Shown here one piece after another: positions 47,282 through 56,209 of a stretch of 64,000 nt of DNA (position 1 is the first letter of the stretch; the number at the start of each line of letters is the position of its first letter). The notes below the pieces were generated by a model. That model saw nothing but the letters and a program-made list of their open reading frames with translations. It did no database searches and was not told the DNA's origin. The stretch is from Porphyridium purpureum (taxonomy: Eukaryota > Rhodophyta > Bangiophyceae > Porphyridiales > Porphyridiaceae): contig VRMN01000003.1 in assembly GCA_008690995.1 (NCBI GenBank), positions 1,860,001 through 1,924,000 on the forward strand. The letters run 5' to 3'. The translations under genes and the position numbers were made by a program.

Positions 47282-48436
47282 CTACCGAATTAATGAAAAG
47301 AACTCTGCGCGCCTGTCGCGCTCCGAACGAAACACGCCGCGCATGGCCGTGGTCACCGTGCTGGCACCAGACTTCTTCACGCCACGCATCACCATGCACA
47401 TATGTTGTGCTTCAATATGCACGGCGACGCCCTTGGGTCGAATCTCTTCCTCGATCGCGTCCGCAATCTGCGACGTCAGCCGTTCCTGTACCTGCAAGCG
47501 CTGAGCGAATGTGTCCGCAATCTTGGCGAGCTTGCTCAATCCAACCACCTTGCCATTTGGGATGTACGCGATGCAGCACTTGCCGTAAAAGGGCACTAAG
47601 TGGTGCTCGCACAGCGAGTAGATATCGATACCTCGCAGCAGTACCAGTTCATGGTGATCCTCATCAAACTCTGCCGAGCCCAGAATCTGGGCGGGGCTCT
47701 CGCTGTACCCGCTGGTAAAACTAAGCATCGCCTCTGCAAACCGCAAAGGCGTCTTGAGCAGCCCTTCGCGGTCCGCGTCCTCGCCAATTGTGGTCAGGAT
47801 CGTGCGTACCGCAGCCGCGATCCTGCGTCTCTTCTCCTCGTGTCCGAGCACCAGCGCCGCGCTGCTTTCATCCTCTGTGTTCGTGGCGACCTCGTCACGC
47901 TCTCGCTTGCGTGACAGCACCTGGCTGCTCTGCTTCTGTACGGGCAGCTCCATCGATGCCTTTGCAGCATCAAGCGCCCTGCTCGCGCTCAGCAAAGGCT
48001 CCTGCGTCTCCGCCGACGAGGCGGCCTGAGGCTTGATGGCCGGCCGGCCGTCCACGTCATTCTCGTCGTTGTCGTTTTCGTCTTGGGACATGGACAGCGA
48101 CGGCGACACGGTCGATGCGTCCACGGCTGGTAGCGGCGGGTGTGAGCTACTTGGCGATACCACGTCATTCTCCTGCAGACGCCCGGCGTCATCCGCCGCG
48201 TCGGCCAATGCGCACTGCGAGCACGGCGTCCTGCTGCACTTGCTGCATTGCGTCTTGCTGGGCTTCTTCCCATTCATGACGTGGAGGTTCTTCAGCAGGC
48301 TCTCGCGGCCATGCTCGGCCCCCGCGTCCATCCTCAGCTTCGCGTCCACTTGACAGCCACGCGCCACGCCCCCGACCTCAGCGCGCAGCAGCTTCCGCGG
48401 CACGCACTCCGCTCCTCGCCGCCGCACTTCTTGCAT
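47282..48436 (-). CDS. GTP cyclohydrolase I with a Cys-rich N-terminal extension
   Basis: The product is 384 aa from ATG 48436; a shorter start at 48277 ([10 protein letters not shown]) is possible. The C-terminal ~190 residues are a complete GTP cyclohydrolase I (FolE/GCH1). They show [19 protein letters not shown], then [17 protein letters not shown] (zinc Cys and the His pair), [32 protein letters not shown] and the second zinc Cys in [14 protein letters not shown]. It converts GTP to 7,8-dihydroneopterin triphosphate, the first step to folate and pterins. The extension contains [12 protein letters not shown] (about 64-75), a CX2CX4CX2C pattern, and a long acidic linker. Such a Cys4 motif is not part of the usual enzyme. 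The 3' end is convergent with the unknown 822-aa gene. Confidence 0.93.
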   Translation of the reverse strand: MQEVRRRGAECVPRKLLRAEVGGVARGCQVDAKLRMDAGAEHGRESLLKNLHVMNGKKPSKTQCSKCSRTPCSQCALADAADDAGRLQENDVVSPSSSHPPLPAVDASTVSPSLSMSQDENDNDENDVDGRPAIKPQAASSAETQEPLLSASRALDAAKASMELPVQKQSSQVLSRKRERDEVATNTEDESSAALVLGHEEKRRRIAAAVRTILTTIGEDADREGLLKTPLRFAEAMLSFTSGYSESPAQILGSAEFDEDHHELVLLRGIDIYSLCEHHLVPFYGKCCIAYIPNGKVVGLSKLAKIADTFAQRLQVQERLTSQIADAIEEEIRPKGVAVHIEAQHMCMVMRGVKKSGASTVTTAMRGVFRSERDRRAEFFSLIR

Positions 48437-48929
48437 CCACTTCCCGGCCGCCCGCAAAAATTCAACTCGCTGTTCTTTCCCCGCAGCGCCAAGACCACGG
48501 TCTCAATCCACGAAACCCACCCACTTGCTGACGCGACGCACGTTCTGGCCGGACCTGCGCAGTGGAATCGGAGCTTTACCTGGCCACGTCCTTTCCCACC
48601 CGCCAAACCTCGACAACCGCACTGCCCTTCCCGCCGCTGCTCATCTGTCTGCACGCTTCTATCCTCCCCGTCTCCAACCCACCCACCTCACCACCCCCTC
48701 TGTCCTTTCTCCCCCTTCCTCTTCGCACGACTCACGCACTCTCATCACCATCCACGCCGGCCACTTCACCTCCCTCTTACTACTACCACTACTACCACTA
48801 CTACTACTACTACCACCTTCTATCACAACAACCCGCTTTACTAGACAAACATGCGCACAGTACTCTACATCGATCGACTCACCAAGCCGCATCCCACTTA
48901 TACTAATAACACCACCCACCTACATACAA

Positions 48930-48960
<31 letters not shown>

Positions 48961-49783
48961 CCTCACAATAAGAAACGGGGCGTCGGCAGTCGTCCGTGCA
49001 CTGTACCTTATTCGCACTGTACTTTACGACTTCTGGTTCGTCCAAGCCCACGGGTTTGTTATGACACACACACGTGCAGAAGAAGTGATGTGGTTAGTTA
49101 GAAGGGTTTGGGTTGACGCGTGGAAGGCGCGACCATGGCAAACATGAAAAGCGGTGTGTAGCAACAACGCAACTCACATGCTTGCGTGCGGAACGGCGTG
49201 TTGTGCGGTGGTGGACGGAACTATCCGAGTTCTCGGCTGCGACACTGTGTAACTAAGAAGAACACGAAGAACAAGGACAGTGACTGACGACAGCACGCGC
49301 GCGCATGCGGTAAGGTTCTGTGGTGTCCGCAGTACCTCATTTCTGCCATGTCGTCGAATCGTCGTGACATGACGCAGCGTCGCAACTTTCTGGTTTGGTG
49401 CGGCGGTTCTGTGATAAAGTACAGTGCGTGAGTTTCCCACACCCCCCCCCCCCCCTTCCAAATCTGTTTTGGTGACAGAAAGAGACAAACAAGGCGGTCG
49501 ATGAGAATCACTGTACTCTCATTGAAGGAGCTGGATTTTGTATGCAAGGGCGCGCGGGGGGTGAAGGAAGGAGGGGAGTGGTTGGTCTTGTGCTTTTATG
49601 TTTGCATGGGCGAGTGACACGAGAGAGACAGAGAGACAGAGTGTGTGCGTGTGCGTGTGCATGTGTGTGTGGGGTTGGGAGGGTGAAGATCGGTGGGGTT
49701 AGGGGCAGAGTGTGGAGAGAGAGAGAGAGGGGGAGGGTGGGCAGGAAGGAGAGGAACGGTGGTGGTGGTTTGGCGGCCTGTGT
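48437..49783. promoter_or_regulatory. Divergent promoter region GCH1 / F-box gene
   Basis: 1.35 kb and rich in signals. ACTGTAC motifs lie at 49000-49006 and 49016-49022 (tandem, both preceded by GC and followed by a TTA-containing tail). Others are at 49419-49425 (reverse, preceded by GATAAA) and 49510-49516. Simple tracts: a TAC/CAC triplet run at 48778-48816, a CA repeat at 48930-48956 and a 14-C run at 49442-49455. The leaders of both genes are purine-rich on their own sense strands. No coding gene is supported. Confidence 0.55.
48930..48956. repeat. (CA)n microsatellite
   Basis: About 27 bp of pure CA dinucleotide, in the divergent promoter region between GCH1 and the F-box gene. Confidence 0.95.
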
Positions 49784-51517
49784 ATGGAGGAGCCGCCGGT
49801 CGCGCGCTTGAAGCGCGTGCTGTCTCCGCGCGCGCCGGGCTGCGCGTCCGCGGCTGGGGCGACTGCGAGCGCCGTGCATGCGTGTGAGGTGGATGAGCTC
49901 GCCAGCAGGCACGCGGGGGTCGTGCATGCGTCCAGCGGGGCGACGGACGCGGTGAAGGGCAGCCATATGCATGCGCTGAGCGAGTCTTTGACGTGTCTGG
50001 CAAACACCGCCGCCGCCGCCGCCGCCGCGACGAGGGATGATCTTTTTGCCTCGGACGCACCGCCGTCCGCGTCCCCGGCGAGTGCATGGAAGCGACGCGC
50101 CATGCTGCCTCATGCAAGGCCGGCTCTGTCCCTGGCATCCGCGCAGAATTCCGAAGCACAACCTCCGCTGCCTCTGTCAGGTTCATGCGCACCGCCGTCG
50201 GAACCTTCGGCACGGCGCATCGCATCGTTCCGTCGGCAGATTCCAGCCGTTCCGGTGATAGATCCGCTTTTTGTTCCCTTTGGCCAGCCAACGCCGCCTC
50301 GGGATGAAACGCAGCAGGTGGGGTCGCCCGCGGAGTCCGAAGGGGCCTGGATGATGGACACGGACATGCTTGCGAGATGTGCGTTGACGCCTGCCGTCGC
50401 CACGTCGTCTCATCTTCCTGACAATGCTTTACTCTCAGACCAAATCGATGCTGCCGTGCCGCAGAGTGCGTCGGGCACATCCATTGAATGCCTACCCGAG
50501 GACGCACTCATCAACGTGCTCCGCCACCTTCCGCACATTCGCGACGTGCTGCGCGCGCGCTCGGTTTGCCGCCCGTGGCGCGATCTGATAGATTCCAACG
50601 CTGTCATTTTCAGCGAATCATCGTTCAGAGGCGTCAAGTTTCACCGGCGCGTCAAGCTTGTGCTCGAGCCTTCGTTGCGCCTTCCCAAACAAGTGCGGAA
50701 CGGCACCCGCGGCGCGCTCTCCATTCAGAATGCGCGGCAACGAGATCGGCACCAGAACGCGCGCATTATTTTGGAAGAACCCGCGGGGAAGCATGTCGTG
50801 CAGTGCGCCCGTCGGGGTGGCAACCTGGTAGCAGCTCTGCTCTACTCGGTATTCTTTGAACGATATCGGGTGAGCGTGGTGACTCTTTCCTTGAACGCCG
50901 CGCTCTCTCTTCTAGAGCCCCAGCAGCAGCGATGCGCTGCTGGGTCACCGATGACTGCTTCCAGAGCAACGTCGCCAAAAGGATTGAGGCGCTTGCATTG
51001 TGCGTGGCTTGTTCCGCACCCGCAGTGGGTTGCCCTCCACGTCTCTCGGTCTGCATGGGCGCAACAAGGTACGGAACGGCAGACAACCGACAGGAACTCA
51101 GTGACCGACTCGTTCATATCAGACTTTGAAACTTCCTCACCGCATGACGCCCGCGGCTCTATTCTGGGACTGGTTCTCGTGACGTCCTGTGTCGACCGCT
51201 TTACCAGCTCGGACGGTCGTACCGAAAGAAGGCCGCACGTGCCGGACAGAGAAGCAAATGGAAGCCTTCTTCGGACACGAAATGATGATTCACATACTCA
51301 GCCCTCGGTCGAAAACCATGTGGGTGGCTCACATCCTGTTGATTCTGTTTCCGCGGACCTGAGCACGACCAGTGCTCGCTTCGAATGGCGCGTTGGCGCG
51401 GCTTTACGCTTTGATAAGGCGCTCATCTGTGCTGGTCACCGAGGCTTGAGGAAGCTGAACAACGAAATGAGCGAGATGATCGTCCAAATGCCTAGCGAGC
51501 TCGAGTGGTTCGCATGA
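49784..51517 (+). CDS. F-box protein
   Basis: The product is 577 aa from ATG 49784 (MEEPPVARLKRV); the frame opens earlier only at a GTG. The first ~230 residues are Ala/Ser/Pro-rich and probably disordered, with an Ala run near 75-83. An F-box lies at about 234-280: ECLPEDALINVLRHLPHIRD and ARSVCRPWRDLIDSNAVIF. It should bind SKP1 and act as a substrate receptor of an SCF ubiquitin ligase. The C-terminal ~290 residues contain FHRRVKLVLEPSLRLPKQV and QCARRGGNLVAALLYSVFF, but no known substrate-binding repeats, so the target is unknown. Confidence 0.75.
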   Translation: MEEPPVARLKRVLSPRAPGCASAAGATASAVHACEVDELASRHAGVVHASSGATDAVKGSHMHALSESLTCLANTAAAAAAATRDDLFASDAPPSASPASAWKRRAMLPHARPALSLASAQNSEAQPPLPLSGSCAPPSEPSARRIASFRRQIPAVPVIDPLFVPFGQPTPPRDETQQVGSPAESEGAWMMDTDMLARCALTPAVATSSHLPDNALLSDQIDAAVPQSASGTSIECLPEDALINVLRHLPHIRDVLRARSVCRPWRDLIDSNAVIFSESSFRGVKFHRRVKLVLEPSLRLPKQVRNGTRGALSIQNARQRDRHQNARIILEEPAGKHVVQCARRGGNLVAALLYSVFFERYRVSVVTLSLNAALSLLEPQQQRCAAGSPMTASRATSPKGLRRLHCAWLVPHPQWVALHVSRSAWAQQGTERQTTDRNSVTDSFISDFETSSPHDARGSILGLVLVTSCVDRFTSSDGRTERRPHVPDREANGSLLRTRNDDSHTQPSVENHVGGSHPVDSVSADLSTTSARFEWRVGAALRFDKALICAGHRGLRKLNNEMSEMIVQMPSELEWFA

Positions 51518-52281
51518 AAGCATTGCTCGTGAGGAAAAAGGAAAAAGGAAAAAGAAGAGATAATGGGCAGAAGTTTGGTGTCTAGGTACGCTGGGCATTC
51601 TGCCCAAGTACGCTCTATGTAAATAAGTCAAAGAGAGCCTGTAGAACAAGGGCTTTTGTGTGTCGAACGTTGAGACGGGATGGGCTGAACAGGTATCCGG
51701 GATCTGAAAGGCGTGTCAGAGCGGCAGAGCTTTCGGCGCCTCAATGAAACAGCCCAGGATTACACCGTGGGACAAAGTACCGAACGCTTCTCACACTTCC
51801 CGACCACTCTTGCACCGCGTGGCAATGGGTGCTAGAGAAATCTTGTACGCGCACTTTAAGTTGGCAAGTCCTGGCCTTCTTATTTTGGTGGTCAAGACGT
51901 GCATTCGTGACTGGTCATGTGCCGGCCCCAAAAGCTTGCTCGCATCCAAAGTAGGTAAACGGTTCCGCATAGCGCGACTCCTAATCGAAGTCATCAGCTT
52001 TTTCACCGGTCAAAGACTTTGAAGGGGCGCGAAAGCTTGTGCAAAATGCGAACCTAGCGAGAACCAAGAGAAGTTCGGCTTGTGTACAGTGAATCCACGG
52101 ATGAGAACTCGACAGGGACGCATAGTTTTCTGCGATGAAAAGGCAGGACCGAGTGTGTGACATGTGAAAAAGAAAGAAGAATGCAAAGTAAAAACCTGCA
52201 AACCGGAGCAACGCTTTTGAACATTAAACTACGCGTATGATTCTTGACATGACGTATTCTCCGTCGATCCTTGACCAGGAC
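51518..52281. other. Convergent intergenic region, no gene seen
   Basis: 764 bp between the F-box gene (plus) and enolase (minus). One reverse ACTGTAC lies at 52084-52090. Short frames show no domain and no tRNA was found. It probably contains the two 3' UTRs; the F-box end is followed by an A-rich run near 51533-51560. Confidence 0.4.
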
Positions 52282-53595
52282 TTACACCAGCCACGGAGTA
52301 CGAATGTTTGCGCCAGCGTACACGGCCTTATCGCCCAACTGTTCCTCAATTCGAAGCAGTTGGTTGTACTTTGCCAGACGCTCCGACCTGCAAGGCGCAC
52401 CCGTCTTGATGCTGCCTGTGCCAAGACCCACCACAAGATCTGCAATGAAGCTGTCCTCGGTTTCGCCAGAACGGTGGCTCACCATGACGCCCCACTTGTT
52501 CTCACGGCACATGTTGTGGGCCTCGATAGCCTCGCTGATCGAGCCGATCTGGTTCACCTTCAGCAGCAGAGCCGTACATGCCTTCTTCTCGAAAGCCATC
52601 TTGATGCGATCCGGGTTCGTGACCAGCAGATCGTCACCGACAATCTGGCAGTCGGTTGCGGCGGTCATCTTGGCATACCCAGTCCAGTCGTCCTGGTCGA
52701 ATGGATCCTCTATCGAAATGACCGGATAATTTTCAATGAAGCCCTTGTACATATCGATCATCTCGTCTTCGGTCTTGTAGAACGATCCATCCGAGTTGGG
52801 GTTCTTGAAGTCGAGATCGTACTTCTGCTTATCCTCTTTCCAGAACTCAGATGCGGCGACGTCCATGCCGATCGAGATCTTGCCCTCGTACCCTGCGATC
52901 TTGATGGCGTCCATGAGCAGCTTGAGGCCCTCCTCGTTATCCTGAATGTTCGGCGCAAAGCCTCCCTCGTCACCGACTCCAGTCGCATCGATGCCGTACT
53001 TCTTCTTGATCACCGACTTGAGGTGCTGGTACACTTCGGCGCCCATCTTCATGCCCTCCTTGAACGAGGTGGCACCAGTGGGCATGATCATGAACTCCTG
53101 CATGGCGAGCTTGTTTCCGGCGTGCGAGCCGCCGTTGATCACGTTGAAGCTGGGCGTTGGCAGGATCATTTTATGCCCGCCCGCAAGTTCGTTGATGTGC
53201 ACGTACAGCGGCACCTTCTTGGCCGCGGCGCCAGCACGGCACACAGCCATGGACACGCCAAGAATGGCGTTTGCTCCCAGGCGCTTCTTGAAGCCTCCCG
53301 GGGTGCCGTCCAGCTCGATCATCTTGGCGTCGACCGCCTTTTGATCGGCGGGATCCATGCCCGTGATGGCCGGGCCGATCTCGTTAATCACGTTTGCGAC
53401 CGCCTTGCTGACGCCCTTCCCAAGGTACGCCGACTTGTCTCCATCCCGCAGCTCGAGCGCCTCGTAGATCCCCGTGGACGCACCGGACGGCACCATGGCG
53501 GAGAACACGCCCAGCTCGGTCGTCACCTCGACCTCCACGGTCGGATTCCCACGCGAGTCAAACACCTCGCGCGCATGCACGCCTGTAATCCCCAT
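52282..53595 (-). CDS. ENO: Enolase
   Basis: The product is 437 aa, beginning [20 protein letters not shown] with no leader, so cytosolic. Family marks run the whole length: [74 protein letters not shown], the signature [17 protein letters not shown] with the catalytic Lys, and [20 protein letters not shown]. The enzyme interconverts 2-phosphoglycerate and phosphoenolpyruvate in glycolysis. Length is normal and catalytic residues look intact. The leader upstream of the ATG (plus 53600-53700) is strongly C/T on the plus strand, so purine-rich in the transcript. Confidence 0.98.
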   Translation of the reverse strand: MGITGVHAREVFDSRGNPTVEVEVTTELGVFSAMVPSGASTGIYEALELRDGDKSAYLGKGVSKAVANVINEIGPAITGMDPADQKAVDAKMIELDGTPGGFKKRLGANAILGVSMAVCRAGAAAKKVPLYVHINELAGGHKMILPTPSFNVINGGSHAGNKLAMQEFMIMPTGATSFKEGMKMGAEVYQHLKSVIKKKYGIDATGVGDEGGFAPNIQDNEEGLKLLMDAIKIAGYEGKISIGMDVAASEFWKEDKQKYDLDFKNPNSDGSFYKTEDEMIDMYKGFIENYPVISIEDPFDQDDWTGYAKMTAATDCQIVGDDLLVTNPDRIKMAFEKKACTALLLKVNQIGSISEAIEAHNMCRENKWGVMVSHRSGETEDSFIADLVVGLGTGSIKTGAPCRSERLAKYNQLLRIEEQLGDKAVYAGANIRTPWLV

Positions 53596-54266
53596 CTTTA
53601 CCCAGCCACCCTTCTTCCAACACTCCTCAACCCAGCCCCTCTCCTTCCTCTTCCTCCTTCCTCTCCTCTCCTCTCCTCTCCTCCCTCTCCTCCCTCTCCG
53701 TCTGTCCCAGTCTTCTTATCAAAAACACCTCAGCCAACCAACAAACCTGTTCAGCGCCTCTCACCTGAAAACCCAAAAGCCAAAACCTTAGAAGCCAAAC
53801 TGAGCCCATCACCGCGGGCGCACCCTATGAAAAACAGACCGTCTGCATAGGAACCCGAGCTGTTCCTTGTGTCTGGCCTGCGGCTAACGAAATCCGTTAG
53901 AGCGTGGTGAATGGAGTCTCTGAACACCGAGCGACAGGCTTCTGATGTGAAGAGCGATGATGCCGTTTGCGGTGCGCAGTGCGCTGCTGCTGCTGCTGAT
54001 GCTGTTGCCGTTGCTGCTGCTGCTCACCATTGCAAGTATAGACGCACAAAGTACAGCCGCAGAACGGTTGGGTTTGGTTCTCGATATATCTGCCAAAATG
54101 TGACACGCTGCTTCCGGTTGATTGCAGGACCCGAGTATCAAGCCTGCTCTGCGTGGATTAGAAGTAGGGTTTATCACACCGGCAGCCAGCCACGTCACGC
54201 TTTCCTTTTTTTTTTTTTTTTTTTTTTCCTTCTTTCTTCCTTCCTCGGCAATGCATCTTGGAGGGC
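53596..54266. promoter_or_regulatory. Promoter region of enolase, and 3' region of the pseudokinase gene
   Basis: 671 bp between two minus-strand genes. It holds the purine-rich enolase leader (53600-53760), one reverse CTGTAC core at 54051-54056 preceded by CACAAA, a CTG/TGC triplet-rich patch near 53985-54030, and a run of 22 T at 54206-54227. The T run lies just past the end of the pseudokinase gene and would be poly-A in its transcript. Confidence 0.5.
54206..54227. repeat. Poly-T run (22 nt)
   Basis: Uninterrupted T on the plus strand, 39 bp beyond the stop of the minus-strand pseudokinase gene. It could be a poly-A stretch in the 3' UTR or the scar of an inserted processed sequence. 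No other retro-copy sign is visible. Confidence 0.9.
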
Positions 54267-55862
54267 TCAAGTCTCTGCCTCGTTGCGCGGGGCGCCTGGA
54301 GCAGTGCCCGTCGACTGGGAAGACTTTGCGGCGCCGGGACGGGCGGGGCCGTCGGTAGGTTTCGCGGGAAGCGGGCGCAACAGTGCACTGAAAATGCTGT
54401 GAAAATCGCGCGCCTCGCGTATTGACTCGGGAGATAACGGCTCATTCTCCATGCAATGGCGATATAACGCCGCGCTCTCCTTCAGTATGTCCTCAACGCC
54501 TGAGCGCTGGGACGAGTTGAGCAGAAGCGGGGTTTCCAGACTAAGTACAGGCAGTACAGGGACTGGGAGCGGGACGCCGAGCCGATTCACACGCTCCAAC
54601 GAGCTCCAAACCTGAACAAGGTCAGAGTTTTCGCTCTGGACTCGCCCAAGCAGGCCCGCAGGTACGCTTAAGTACAGCTGGTGCAGCGCGTCTTTACCAG
54701 CGCTTAAAAGGTCTTGCTGCTGTAGCCAAGGGTGCTGCAACAGCTGCACAGCCGTCGGCCGCGAGCTCGGCGAAAGTCGCATGCACCGTGTGGTAAAGTC
54801 AATCAGCTTCAGCGACCATAGCCATCCATCTCGGAAGCGCGGCTGGTCGTGCGCGCGAAGTCTACGCAACGTGTCTGCGCTGCAATGCTTTGAGGATGTC
54901 GCATCTTTGTACATTGCCGTATGTTCTTCTCCGCCGGCAAGCTCAATACACAAGAGACCCAACGAATAAATATCGGCGCACGCTAGCTGAGACCATAGTC
55001 CAGTACTTTGCGGCTGCTCCCAAAGGTCTGACCGAGCAGCTAGAAGCTCTGGTGCTGTGAATCCTAGCAAAGTTGTGGCGCTTTCTCGGCGTCTTGGACC
55101 AAGTGCCGGCGCCAGAAGATGGTATATCATAGCGTCTTGCAAAAATATACCTTGGTCGCTGTCCGGCTCATAGAACACGTTTGAGGTTTTTATACGGCCG
55201 TGCGCGTAGCCCGCTGCGTGCAAGTGACAAAGCACATCCAAAGCGCCACGTATTATGTAGGCGATAATGGCTTCCACGAACCGGCGCTCCACAAGCACAG
55301 ATAAGAGGTCGTGTATAGAGCCCCGGAGCATCCATGGAAACTGCAAGCAAATCTCATCCTTTCTCTCACGCACAACGCACGGCACGATGCCGGCTTCCTT
55401 CCAAGACAGTGCACGATAAAAGAGTGTGCGCTCTAACTTTTCATACGAAAGAGTGACCAAGTAGGCTGCGCGACTTGCGGTCGTTGGACTGTCCAGCGAA
55501 ACAACTTTCAGCATGCAACACTGCTTGGGCGCATCTGGCGCGGGACGAGCGCGTTCGGCGCCATCCGTCGGTGCATGCTTCTGTGTCCCATCGTTCACTG
55601 CCGTCAAGGTGGGTACACCATCTTCCATGGTTTCCACGACGCTCGCCAGTGTCACCTTCTTACGCCCTCTGGAGCCATCGGGTCGTACAGCCGCCTGCGC
55701 CGGCTGCAGCGGCGACGCACCGCTGGACGGACTCACGCCGCTGTCCGCACCTGCGGGACTTCCCGAGCTCTCCCCCACCAACCCAGTGCCATACCAACAA
55801 TCTCCCAGCGCACGCAGCTCCAGCTCCGCATTCCGCGTATGATCGCAATTCACAGGCAACAT
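54267..55862 (-). CDS. STRAD-like pseudokinase
   Basis: The product is 531 aa from ATG 55862. The N-terminal ~110 residues are disordered. A kinase-like fold follows: CCMLKVVSLDSP holds a candidate ATP lysine, LQFPWMLRGSIHDLLSVL is the hinge region, and HLHAAGYAHGRIKTSNVFY stands where HRD..K..N should be, without the catalytic Asp. LQDAM stands where DFG should be. LGFTAPELLA and DIYSLGLLCIELA are well kept. There is no clear glycine loop. Loss of both key Asp residues with a retained fold is typical of STE20-type pseudokinases such as STRAD, which activates LKB1. Partner and family are inference. Confidence 0.65.
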   Translation of the reverse strand: MLPVNCDHTRNAELELRALGDCWYGTGLVGESSGSPAGADSGVSPSSGASPLQPAQAAVRPDGSRGRKKVTLASVVETMEDGVPTLTAVNDGTQKHAPTDGAERARPAPDAPKQCCMLKVVSLDSPTTASRAAYLVTLSYEKLERTLFYRALSWKEAGIVPCVVRERKDEICLQFPWMLRGSIHDLLSVLVERRFVEAIIAYIIRGALDVLCHLHAAGYAHGRIKTSNVFYEPDSDQGIFLQDAMIYHLLAPALGPRRRESATTLLGFTAPELLAARSDLWEQPQSTGLWSQLACADIYSLGLLCIELAGGEEHTAMYKDATSSKHCSADTLRRLRAHDQPRFRDGWLWSLKLIDFTTRCMRLSPSSRPTAVQLLQHPWLQQQDLLSAGKDALHQLYLSVPAGLLGRVQSENSDLVQVWSSLERVNRLGVPLPVPVLPVLSLETPLLLNSSQRSGVEDILKESAALYRHCMENEPLSPESIREARDFHSIFSALLRPLPAKPTDGPARPGAAKSSQSTGTAPGAPRNEAET

Positions 55863-56209
55863 GATGTCTCAACCATCTCGATCGATGCACTCGCCTGCCC
55901 TGCTCTCTCTCTCTCTCTCTCTCTGTGTCCCTTGCAACTACCTGACCTTTTCGGTTTCCGGTTCAATCCAAATAAAACGGTTTCTTCCATTCAAACCGAA
56001 CTGAACCGAAAACATAAACCGATTTCGGCCAGTGGCGATGCGGAGTGCGGATCGTGCTACACGACACGAGGAGAAAGGGCCGGACAGTCTGAAGAGTGCA
56101 ACATGCTGAGAGACCAACGGGACAACTGAAGGCTCTGAGCATCATCCAGCCGGCAGTGACGAAACGTGACACGACTTGATCCAGAACACGCCGACGTAGG
56201 CGGTTTGGC
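55863..56209. promoter_or_regulatory. Divergent promoter region with six AACCG/CGGTT boxes
   Basis: 347 bp between the pseudokinase gene and the CoA-disulfide reductase gene. It holds a (CT)n tract at 55902-55924. Then come three CGGTT boxes (55952-55956, 55959-55963, 55978-55982) followed by three AACCG boxes (55994-55998, 56004-56008, 56017-56021). Together they make a roughly symmetric cluster of 70 bp. This is probably a multi-site binding region for one transcription factor. Confidence 0.55.

Noticed and set aside
303-49516. Reading the ACTGTAC motif as a binding site for plant SBP-box proteins, whose core is GTAC
   Set aside because: SBP-box factors are known from green plants and algae; I see no basis to claim them in a red alga. 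The motif is reported without naming a factor.
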